Positions 40,101-48,400 of a stretch of DNA of 64,000 nucleotides are shown one piece after another (the first letter of the stretch is position 1; every line of letters starts with the position of its first letter). Source of the stretch: Chitinophaga silvisoli (GTDB lineage Bacteria; Bacteroidota; Bacteroidia; Chitinophagales; Chitinophagaceae); the NCBI RefSeq assembly GCF_003412465.1, contig NZ_QTJV01000019.1, forward strand, positions 57,705 through 121,704. Direction: 5' to 3'. A program made the position numbers and the translations under genes. The notes under the pieces were generated by a model. The model did no database searches. It was given only the letters and a program-made list of their open reading frames with translations, and was not told the DNA's origin.

Positions 40101-42196
40101 TGCTGGATATTGAACTGAAACGTGGTGACTCCGCTACCCCTGTATCTTCTTTTGTTGCTGATATCGAAAGACTGGAAGGCATCCACCGTTTTGCACAAAT
40201 ACTGGCTGGTTTGGGAAAAGATACTTTGCACAAAGGATACATGTATGCTGCCGATTCCAGGAATAAACAACAGTTATTCTCTTCTTTGCTGAAGCGGTGT
40301 TACCCTGCTCCTGCTGATACGCAGGCGCAATTTGATGTTACTATGCAGGCAATCAGTGCCAAAGAAGAACGCCTTATAGAAGCGGCCGTATATGCGCCAC
40401 AGTGGCAAAAGCTGGTAAGTGCTTACCTGAACTGGAAAGGACTGGATACTGCTATCTGGTGGTTGCATGTGCATACCAAGTCCGATGCCTATGCTGCGCA
40501 GAATGCTGACCTTGAAAGCGCCGTGGCATTATATACTTCCATCGAACTCCAGGACTTTAAAGATGGTGCGGTGGATAAGGAATGGTTCCGGCAGGCATAT
40601 AAAGAAATTGGTAAAGACCGCTGGCAGAAAGTGTATAACGCCGCTAAATATATCAGTGACGGCAATGGTCATCGCAGGGCGCGCCTGTATGCTGATGTCA
40701 TCACCGGTGACCTTAAAATCAAGGAGGTGACCCAAAAGGTGAAAGAAAAGAGAGACCAGGATTACCTGCGTATGTATGGCCTGATTCCATTGAGCAAGGC
40801 GAACCCGCAAAAAGACATCCTGGCCAGATATGAGTACATCCAGCAATTTAAAAAAGAAAGCAAGCAGTTCGGTGCACAAAAGCAAACCAGCGAAGGTATT
40901 GCCATCCGTATTGCGATGGAGAACCTGGCCAGGAATGCAGGGTATGCAGATCCCATACGCCTGAGCTGGGCCATGGAAACCAAACAGGTACAAAGCATCC
41001 TCTCTAAGGAAACCCAGGTTCAATATGATGATGTATTGATCGGCCTCATTATCGAAGAAGACGGTGAAGCAGATGTAGTGGCATTCAAAGGCGATAAAAA
41101 ACTGGCTGCCATACCTGCTAAATTCAGGAAAGATAAAAAGGTGCTGGAACTACAGGAATTCAAAAAGACACTGAAGGAACAATTCCGACGTTCCCGCAAG
41201 TCACTGGAAGAAGCGATGGTGAGAGGCGATGCTTTTGAAGCTGCGGAACTGGCTACCTTATTCACACATCCGGTGATTGCAAAGCACCTGGAAAAACTGG
41301 TGTTTGTAACAAGGAAGGGACATGGTTTCTGGCAGGACAACACATTAGTCTCCCCTGCTAAGCAAATCACAAAAATAGCTGCAGACGATCAGATCCGCAT
41401 TGCGCACTGTACAGATCTGTACGCCAGTGGTACCTGGGGCGACTACCAGCATTATTGCTTTGAACAGCATTTACAACAGCCTTTCAAACAGATTTTCCGT
41501 GAACTGTATACCCCGCTGGCAGAGGAACTGGAAGAACAATCCATCTCCCGCCGTTATGCAGGGCATCAGGTACAGCCTGCGAAGACGGTGGCATTGCTGA
41601 AATCCAGGGGCTGGAAAGTAGACCATGAGGAAGGTTTGCAGAAGGCATTCCACCAGGAAGGTTTTGTGGTGAAAATGTATGCGGAGGCAAACTGGTTCTC
41701 CCCTGCGGAGGTGGAAAGTCCGGTGCTGGAGCAGGTGATCTTCCATGACCTGAAGACGTACAGGAATGTCGCTTTCAAAGATATCGATCCCCGCATTTTC
41801 AGCGAGGTGATGCGTGATATTGACCTGGTAGTAAGTGTGGCGCATGTAGGTGGTGTAGACCCTGAGGCCAGTCACTCTACCATCGAAATGAGGGCGGTAT
41901 TGCTGAAGGAGACCACCCGCTTATTCAAACTGGACAATGTGAGTGTAGTGGGCAACCATGCAAAGATCAAGGGGCAATACGGTGAGTACAGCGTACACCT
42001 GGGCAGCGCCATTGTGCATATGATGCCGGGCAGGTACCTGTCCATTCTGCCGGTACATTCACAGCAAAGAGGTAGGTTGTTCCTGCCATTTGCGGATGAT
42101 GACCCGAAGTCAGCCGAGGTGATGGCGAAGGTATTATTGCTGGCAAGGGACAAGGAGATCCAGGATCCGACCATTATACAGCAGTTAACTTTTTGA
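37193..42196 (+). CDS. Giant DUF4132-domain protein
   Basis: This 1667-residue soluble protein has no signal or membrane helix. The N-terminal and middle parts (about 30-1230) are long helical repeats of the HEAT/ARM type (for example LARFAAVIRAIDVWAG, and VLLNQQDELLLHAVTALLQGDVEQRLAGLDIA). DUF4132 occupies about 1240-1440 (GLIIEEDGEADVVAF, then KSLEEAMVRGDAF, LVFVTRKGHGFWQDN), followed by a beta-rich tail (about 1450-1667). DUF4132 is found in E. coli MolR, where it is fused to WGR. It forms an operon with the small protein 24 bp upstream. Function unknown. Confidence 0.85.
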   Translation: MNAKEFLATRIIPDFEKNLINTLQSVYKGEASHELLTPRNAEVGLVLLGQLEGYTVDRNDYTTDIKFGSPRYEGMVKLLPDNEWDDPEMYNLLRYIYGDEKAVYVRIAWKKFPRLSYQKGYYRRSFRSPGKRELYLPNQLDFLVNTIFQVYQRDYGDIYTYTAYDTSITEQIIWDHQESMSYLYYIWAAALDEGNEEVYKLVEDIVFNKEETGKVTHNIIKALLTSEREDCWQLVEKLLIAAQRQEGLRQSIVESIDTSTIGAFKHMLKVIADNKLARFAAVIRAIDVWAGVSWEAEKESAIHAFLGKACTYMFDTAKIPEGIQSKNNADVYMALWAQGVHDLELTLPYLHELMQSTSEEKRVIAVKFAMEASHFQLDLPVIMAGLEDESLAVNGLAVNMLIMRMYYNAKHYDTYYPGLFDKLHQILKRSEVKEKNYNGIAFSWLHISYSRSNVLSAMLSLVLEKSERLDIVLSYYDEMALDVKEKLAKVLLPGFAVYYWDSNKTETPVTGFQRDFAMRILKEKGEFLQKTAFNVLDTLQLNADENAVLVDMLKRKSSGMRSRAIGVLLNQQDELLLHAVTALLQGDVEQRLAGLDIASQCKQRNRLTAELTPLLLAFKDRKNISPKEEILLKELSTDSAIVYNEENGYGLYNPALIQEPVKPLVDPHDYYGQCVAEIPFGFSQPTTYIQQELRKLIELFLANQDYEYEVETWDEAKHKLLLGNGFRSKYVRMPEGLSPGEKYASYPLPEVWKQWFEASGLQPIDLFLLDEIALKPQYFYGFNNAEPFVFDFIPKLNDYLPAEITKEVRTGKLHLIANAFSALRLIFPYAERTAYLIGATTRLFARIPEERLATGNYNYGWQSEQHLNWFLQKIYLSQIPDHLVAAVWQIYHWRQFSGLKENIPVYLAPLELFCKAFSLGIIPESEMYRGLLSRSVIRDLSTSRRTSVQRDYFTRYPFLQDMYLRVREHLLDIELKRGDSATPVSSFVADIERLEGIHRFAQILAGLGKDTLHKGYMYAADSRNKQQLFSSLLKRCYPAPADTQAQFDVTMQAISAKEERLIEAAVYAPQWQKLVSAYLNWKGLDTAIWWLHVHTKSDAYAAQNADLESAVALYTSIELQDFKDGAVDKEWFRQAYKEIGKDRWQKVYNAAKYISDGNGHRRARLYADVITGDLKIKEVTQKVKEKRDQDYLRMYGLIPLSKANPQKDILARYEYIQQFKKESKQFGAQKQTSEGIAIRIAMENLARNAGYADPIRLSWAMETKQVQSILSKETQVQYDDVLIGLIIEEDGEADVVAFKGDKKLAAIPAKFRKDKKVLELQEFKKTLKEQFRRSRKSLEEAMVRGDAFEAAELATLFTHPVIAKHLEKLVFVTRKGHGFWQDNTLVSPAKQITKIAADDQIRIAHCTDLYASGTWGDYQHYCFEQHLQQPFKQIFRELYTPLAEELEEQSISRRYAGHQVQPAKTVALLKSRGWKVDHEEGLQKAFHQEGFVVKMYAEANWFSPAEVESPVLEQVIFHDLKTYRNVAFKDIDPRIFSEVMRDIDLVVSVAHVGGVDPEASHSTIEMRAVLLKETTRLFKLDNVSVVGNHAKIKGQYGEYSVHLGSAIVHMMPGRYLSILPVHSQQRGRLFLPFADDDPKSAEVMAKVLLLARDKEIQDPTIIQQLTF

Positions 42197-42266
42197 TTAT
42201 GTAAGACTTAGCGGCTTCTGCTGAAATAATATAAATCTTATCTAAAATTATATACATCGGGAGTTG

Positions 42267-42274
42267 TACCTTTG
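42267..42274 (+). promoter_or_regulatory. -7 element of metal-related operon
   Basis: TACCTTTG followed by C is a perfect TAnnTTTGC match, 7 bp before the ATG at 42282. No clear -33 box is visible. Confidence 0.5.
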
Positions 42275-42281
42275 CTTATAC

Positions 42282-42668
42282 ATGAAAAGGGTAACCGCAA
42301 TATGTTTATTACTGCTTTACTCCCTGACCCTTGTCGGTCTGGGTGTAAAGCAGTTTTATTGTTGTGGTAAACTGAAAGAGGTGTCCCTTGGACTGGCAAG
42401 TGCTACAGCGCATCATTGTGACATGGACAAGGAGCATAAGGGGTGTTGCGAAACAGCCTTTAAGACCCTGAAGGTGGAGGATAGCCATTTCTCCGCTACC
42501 CATGTGAATATCCCGGCTACCTTCTTTTTTACGCTGGCAAATCTGCAGCTGAACAACTGGAGTATTGAACCGGTTTTGGAACAGCCTTTCCATTTTAATT
42601 ATGGAAATGGGCCACCACTATATAATAATGTCCCCAAATATATCCTGCATTGTATTTATAGAGTTTGA
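42282..42668 (+). CDS. HYC_CC_PP-family protein
   Basis: This 128-residue protein has a hydrophobic N-terminus (TAICLLLLYSLTLVGLGVKQFYCCGK) and then the motifs that name the family: AHHCDMDKEHKGCC and NGPPLY, with other Cys and His (CCGK, ILHCIY). I start at the ATG at 42282. Such proteins are small, exported or membrane-bound, and stand before TonB receptors with HMA domains in Bacteroidota, probably in metal handling. The receptor follows 77 bp later. Confidence 0.78.
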   Translation: MKRVTAICLLLLYSLTLVGLGVKQFYCCGKLKEVSLGLASATAHHCDMDKEHKGCCETAFKTLKVEDSHFSATHVNIPATFFFTLANLQLNNWSIEPVLEQPFHFNYGNGPPLYNNVPKYILHCIYRV

Positions 42669-42745
42669 TACCCCACAATCCATTCATTAGCCATCTACAG
42701 GCTATAAGTTGACTTTTTTCCCATTTATTACGCAACATTATTTTT

Positions 42746-45286
42746 ATGTATAAGCTTATTATGCTAATAGGTTCCCTATTATGCTATTCTGTGATTGTAT
42801 CCGCTCAGAAGAATATTTCCATACCTGTATCCGGGGAATGTGACCAATGCCAGCGAAGAATTGAAACCGCTGCCAAAGGTACTGGTGTGAGCATGGCTCA
42901 TTGGGATGTGGCGACTAAAACCCTGCATTTACAATTTGATACTACCCAAACGAATCTCAATACAATTGAAGACAGGATTCTGAAGGTTGGGCATGATGTG
43001 GATGGTAAAAAAGCAGGTAAGAAAGCTTACAATGCACTGCCCGGATGCTGTAAATACAGGGTAGAGGAAGATGCGCCCGGGAACAATGCCGGGGATCAAA
43101 CCAGCATGCCCATGAATAATTCCGGTCACCAGGCTACTATCAACGTAGCCGGTGCCTGTGAGCAATGCCAGCAAAGGATTGAAACGGCTGCTAAAGGTAC
43201 AGGTGTGAGCATGGCCCATTGGGATGTAGCCACTAAAACACTGCACCTGGAATATGATGCTGCTCAAACAAACCTGAATACGATTGAAGACCGCATCCTG
43301 AAGGTAGGTCATGATGTGGAAGACAAAAAAGCCAGTGCCAAATCATACAACGCACTGCCCGAATGTTGTCACTACCGTGTGAATGAGCAGCAATTGAAAG
43401 AATTCACGGTGAACTCAAGGGTGAAAACTACCCAGATCTCTTCCCTGGCTACTGCCAGAACTGAGGTGATTACCAGCAAGGAATTGCTGAAAGCTGCCTG
43501 CTGTAACCTGAGTGAAAGCTTCGAAACCAATCCATCAGTGGATGTATCTTATAATGATGCGATAACCGGATCTAAACAGATCCAGTTATTAGGCCTGAGT
43601 GGTAATTATACGCAGTTGACCGTAGAAAACCTGCCTGGTCCGAGAGGACTGGCTACTCCCCTGGGCCTGAATTCTATCGCCGGCCCATGGGTGGAATCTA
43701 TTCAATTGACGAAAGGGATTGGTTCTGTGGCAAATGGTTATGAGAGCATTGCCGGCCAGATCAACGTGGAATTAAAGAAGCCTGAGAACAGTGAACAATT
43801 ATATGCCAATGTATATGTAAACGACTTTGGCAAGACGGATGTCAACGTGAACCTGGCACAGAAGATCAATGCTAAATGGTCAGTAGGCTTGCTGTTGCAC
43901 GATGACTTTCTGACTAACAAAAAAGTGGATTTCACCAAAGATGGATTTAGGGATGTACCCACCGGGAACCTGTTTAGTGCTGTGAACAGATGGAAATATG
44001 ATAATGGAAAGGGGTTCATGACCATCTTTGGTGTGAAGGTATTGAAGGATGAAAAGAAGGGAGGCCAGATTGACTATAAATCAGGTTCTTCCCTGTATGG
44101 ATTGGGCATTAATACGGACAGGTATGAAGCATTTGCAAAGATTGGTTATACATTTCCCAGCAAGCCTTATAAGAGCATCGGTTTGCAGTTAGCCGGCATC
44201 AGTCATACCCAAAACTCTTATTTTGGATTGACAAAGTACGATGGTGACCAGAAGAGTGTATATGCAAACCTGATTTACCAGTCCATCATTGGTACTACTA
44301 CCCACAAGTTCAGAACAGGGTTCAGTTTCCTGAATGATAACTATAATGAATCCCTGAATACGCTGAAGTATAAGAGAACTGAAGTAGTACCCGGTGCTTT
44401 CTTTGAATACACTTATTCACCCGTGGAAAACTTCAATGTAGTAGCCGGATTGCGTGGGGATCATAACAGTCTCTTTGGTTTCTTCCTCACTCCCCGCATC
44501 CATGTACGGTATGAGCCTGTTCCGGGTACAACCATACGAGTGAGTGCAGGTAGAGGTCAGCGTACAGCAAACATACTGGCGGAGAATATGAGTGTGATGG
44601 CCAGCGCCAGGAATATCAATATCCTGGGTACTACAGGTGGAAAAGCTTATGGCCTGAATCCTGAAGTGGCCTGGAATAAAGGCATTAGTGTAGATCAGAA
44701 GCTGCAATTATTTGGCAGAGATGCGATGGTGAGTGTAGACTATTTCAGGAATGATTTCAACAACCAGGTGGTAGTAGACCTGGAGAATCCTACAGAAGTG
44801 AAGTTCTATAACCTGGATGGAAAGTCTTATTCCAACAGCATGCAGGCGGAGATTTCAGCAGAGCCTTTACCAAAACTGGATGTAAGAGTCGCCTACCGTT
44901 ATTTCGATGTAAAGACTACTTATAGTGGTATCCTGAAACAAAGACCGCTGACAGCCAAGCATCGTGTATTTGCGAATCTGGCCTATGGTGTAAAGGCCTG
45001 GAAATTTGATTATACCGTGAATTACAATGGTCCAAAGCGTATACCGGTTACCGCAGTAAGTCCGGAGGCATACTCACAGCATTATGTAACCATGAATGCG
45101 CAGGTGAGCAGGACCTTTGCAAAGAAACTGGATATTTATATCGGGGCGGAGAACCTGACTAATTTCTACCAGAAAGATCCGGTGATCAATGCGGGTCAGC
45201 CATTTGGTGCTGGTTTTGATGCCAGTATGGTATGGGGACCTGTGATTGGAAGAATGTTTTACGGGGGGCTGAGATATAAAATTTAG
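42746..45286 (+). CDS. TonB-dependent receptor with duplicated HMA domain
   Basis: This 846-residue receptor has a signal peptide (ending VSAQ) and then two HMA (heavy-metal-associated) domains at about 24-106 and 131-212. These carry CDQC and CEQC and each ends in ALP.CC.YRV. Between the pairs are nearly identical stretches (ETAAKGTGVSMAHWDVATKT), so one copied the other. A plug (about 225-345) and a barrel (about 350-846) follow. The usual N-terminal carboxypeptidase-like domain is replaced by HMA. Copper or another soft metal is the likely ligand; the context with HYC_CC_PP agrees. Confidence 0.9.
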   Translation: MYKLIMLIGSLLCYSVIVSAQKNISIPVSGECDQCQRRIETAAKGTGVSMAHWDVATKTLHLQFDTTQTNLNTIEDRILKVGHDVDGKKAGKKAYNALPGCCKYRVEEDAPGNNAGDQTSMPMNNSGHQATINVAGACEQCQQRIETAAKGTGVSMAHWDVATKTLHLEYDAAQTNLNTIEDRILKVGHDVEDKKASAKSYNALPECCHYRVNEQQLKEFTVNSRVKTTQISSLATARTEVITSKELLKAACCNLSESFETNPSVDVSYNDAITGSKQIQLLGLSGNYTQLTVENLPGPRGLATPLGLNSIAGPWVESIQLTKGIGSVANGYESIAGQINVELKKPENSEQLYANVYVNDFGKTDVNVNLAQKINAKWSVGLLLHDDFLTNKKVDFTKDGFRDVPTGNLFSAVNRWKYDNGKGFMTIFGVKVLKDEKKGGQIDYKSGSSLYGLGINTDRYEAFAKIGYTFPSKPYKSIGLQLAGISHTQNSYFGLTKYDGDQKSVYANLIYQSIIGTTTHKFRTGFSFLNDNYNESLNTLKYKRTEVVPGAFFEYTYSPVENFNVVAGLRGDHNSLFGFFLTPRIHVRYEPVPGTTIRVSAGRGQRTANILAENMSVMASARNINILGTTGGKAYGLNPEVAWNKGISVDQKLQLFGRDAMVSVDYFRNDFNNQVVVDLENPTEVKFYNLDGKSYSNSMQAEISAEPLPKLDVRVAYRYFDVKTTYSGILKQRPLTAKHRVFANLAYGVKAWKFDYTVNYNGPKRIPVTAVSPEAYSQHYVTMNAQVSRTFAKKLDIYIGAENLTNFYQKDPVINAGQPFGAGFDASMVWGPVIGRMFYGGLRYKI

Positions 45287-45365
45287 GACTTATTTCATAG
45301 GGAGGTATTTGTAATTGATAGTCAATGATTGAAGGGTAATTAAGAAATGAGTTTTAATCATTGTA

Positions 45366-45431
45366 TAATGGGGGTATAGGTTATTAAAATTATTTATATA
45401 ATTTGGCGGCGTAAAACCTAAGCCCCCATTA
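45366..45431. promoter_or_regulatory. 17-bp inverted repeat flanking a promoter
   Basis: TAATGGGGG followed by TAGGTT (45366-45382) and its inverted copy, AACCTA then CCCCCATTA (45415-45431), match at 15 of 17 positions. Between them is TATAATTTG (45397-45405), a promoter -7-like element. The start codon of the WGR gene follows 4 bp after the right arm. Two facing sites around a promoter suggest a dimeric regulator or a looped control region; inferred. Confidence 0.55.
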
Positions 45432-45435
45432 CTAC

Positions 45436-48400
45436 ATGAAGAAGAAGTTCATTTACCAGGACGAAAAGTCGCACAAATTCTGGAACATTGAGATTAACCT
45501 GACAAGCCTCACTGTAATATTCGGAAAATACGGTACACAGGGACAAGCACAGACAAAACTCTTTCCTACCGTAGAAGAATGTATTAAAGCAGCAGAGAAA
45601 CTGATAGCCGAGAAAACAAAGAAAGGCTATACCCCGGTAATTGAAGACCTGCCTCCCAAAGAGTTGTACAACGATATAATTGGCGTAGCCAGACTACTGG
45701 AGGCCCAATTCCCTGACAAAGTAGAGATCACCCCGGTATCGGCTGCACACATCAAAGAGATGGAAGCCGCTGTAGGATTCCCTATGGATGAGGAGTTCCA
45801 GGCGTATTGGCTGGAAAAAGGATCTTTCTTTTTTGATAAGGATGATTTTGTTTGTGCCCTGTATGCTTATGACCAGCAGGGTCCAAATGCGAATCACCTG
45901 TATGGTTTCCTTTCTGTTTATTGTCAAATTCACAGGTGTCATTTTAATGCATTGGATGAGGAGCGGGATTTCCTGTCGCAGGCCACTATGGTGTTGGGAT
46001 TGATCATCAGCGGGAATGAGAAGTGGGTAATGGTACAAAATCCCGTAGGAGTGTACCAGATTTACTATGAGAAGGAGTTCCAGGAGTATAGTGAGGAAGA
46101 GTTTATGCGTTTGTTAGTACCGGTGCTGGCAGCAAAGGCGACGGCAAAGTATACGATGACGGAGCGCATTGTGGCAGAAAATGAGACCGAAGACGAACAG
46201 GAGGAAGCATCAGCAGATGGACAGGAGGAAGCATCAGCAGATGTCTTCCGGCATGCATTGAAAGAAATGTCTTACAGTGAAGTCTTAGACCTCTTAGGCG
46301 TAGACCAGTTATTCGATGACTGGGATGACAACTCATATTATGGCTACGATTCAGAGGAAGAATACTTTGAAGATTACGGGGAGATCTTTGTACATGAGGG
46401 TGATTTACATGTGGATAAGGATCTGGATAGTGCAGGTGGGTTACTGCTTGTAATTGGTGACCTGACAGTGGCAGGGGTATTGGATGTCTCTTATTATGTA
46501 ACAGGCAATGTGACAACAGAATACCTGAAACTGCAGGCATTACAATATACGAAAGGTACTGAAACTGTTCGCTATATGGCTGTGGCCTGGGGAGAGGATG
46601 ATGAAGTAGTACATAAGATGCCATTCAGAAAAATCAATGCCCCTCATTTCATCTCCTGGTTTTATGATCTGGAATGTTTTGAATTTAGCCCTGATACTGT
46701 TATTACGGCACTGTATAACCAGGATTCATTAGACTATTATAAAACAAACAATACCTTCCTCGCCTGGCATAACTATGCATTGGTGTTTCGATCTGAGTAC
46801 TGCTATGTGGTAGAGTCGGAGCATTATGATGTGCTGGGATTGAATACCCGTGAATTATACAGGGCGCTGAAGAATAAGCAGCCTATCTGGAAGGAGGGTG
46901 TGACGGAGGAAGGCATCCGGTTGGTAGAGCAGGGAATGAATGAACGTGGTCAGGGCGCAGCATCAGAAGCGTATCATCGTTTCAAGGCAGCGATTGCGGT
47001 AGCACCAGCTTATTATTTAGCTTATTACAAAGCGGGGGAAGTCTTGTTTGCTGCCAGGGCATATGCACAGGCCAGTGTGTATTTTAAACAAGGTATTCCT
47101 TTGTCTCCTGATAAATTACATTATGATTATGGTTGTATAGGATGGGCTGCTATGTGTGAAGTAAGACTGGGCAATTATGAGGAGGCGATTGCGATTGCTA
47201 CACAGGCCCGGGATACTGATTACTTCCCGCTGCGCGTATTAGGTGAGGCCTATATGCTGCAAGGCAAACTGGAAGATGCGAAAGCTGTATTGCAAAAATC
47301 AGTAGGGATCAGGTCTGTATTCTCCAACCACTGGTTACTGGGATTAGTACATCACCTGCAGGGTAATAAGAAAGAAGCACTTAAGAATTACGATACAGCC
47401 AGTTACTATAGTAAAAAGGCACAGCCTTATGAGCAGCAGACCAACCTGCATTATTTTTATGGGGATAATGTGACGGTGAACTGGGATGCAGAAGGGCCTT
47501 CTAAAATAGTGAAAGACCAGGCCTACTGGCATGAATCCTTTTATAGTAAAGCCGCATCGTTTGATACTTTCCTTCAGGTGCCTGCAGCATTCCGTACCAG
47601 CGAAATGCTCTCCAAAGTGTTGGAGAATAAAAATGAGACCGGTCATATCGTGTCATTGGTGGATCCTTCATTAATCACACAGGACATTGTGTTACAGGCT
47701 GTAGACCGGGAGTCTCCGTTGCGTTACCAGGACATACCTGAGCAGTTCTTAACTGAGGAAGTCTTTGCAAAACACAGGTATGGTGTGGACCTGCAATTTC
47801 TGCCCCAGGATAAGATGACGTATGAGATGTGTTTTAAGCAGGTCGCTTTCAATCAATACAACTATAAGTATATACCTGAGGCATTCATGGATGAGCGGAT
47901 GAATATTGCGCTGATAGCAGGTGGCGGACTGAGTGATGTGCATTATAAGGACCTGCCCGGGAAGTACTATACCTATGAATATATCATCCAGGCGATTGAC
48001 CTGGGTATAGAAGTGATCAATAATATACCCGCAAAACTGGTGAGTAAGGAAGTGTATGAATATGCGGTGGCGAAGTATGGCCAGGAACGGGAATGGCCGT
48101 TTATTGTAGATAGAAATAACAGGGATCGCTGGCGCTATGGGGCAAGTAGTGACGTGAAGGATATGGCGAAGCATATCCTGGACAATACAATTGACCAGGT
48201 AGATGTGCGCCAGATCAACAAGCATAGTTATGCGTATTATAAAAAGTACCTGGCAGAACTGCCGGCTGCATGGGAACAGCGAAAGGATATTACCAATGAA
48301 TACCTGGCAGGGAAACAGTTTGACTACACTACTTTCGACCAGGTATGGGCATGTTTCTGGGACGAGGATTTTATCATCAATGCACTGAAGGCTGATGAAC

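Noticed and set aside
40529..41023. 164-codon minus-strand frame
   Set aside because: Shadow of the DUF4132 gene.
46103..46624. 173-codon minus-strand frame rich in His and Pro
   Set aside because: Shadow of the Asp/Glu-rich linker of the WGR gene.
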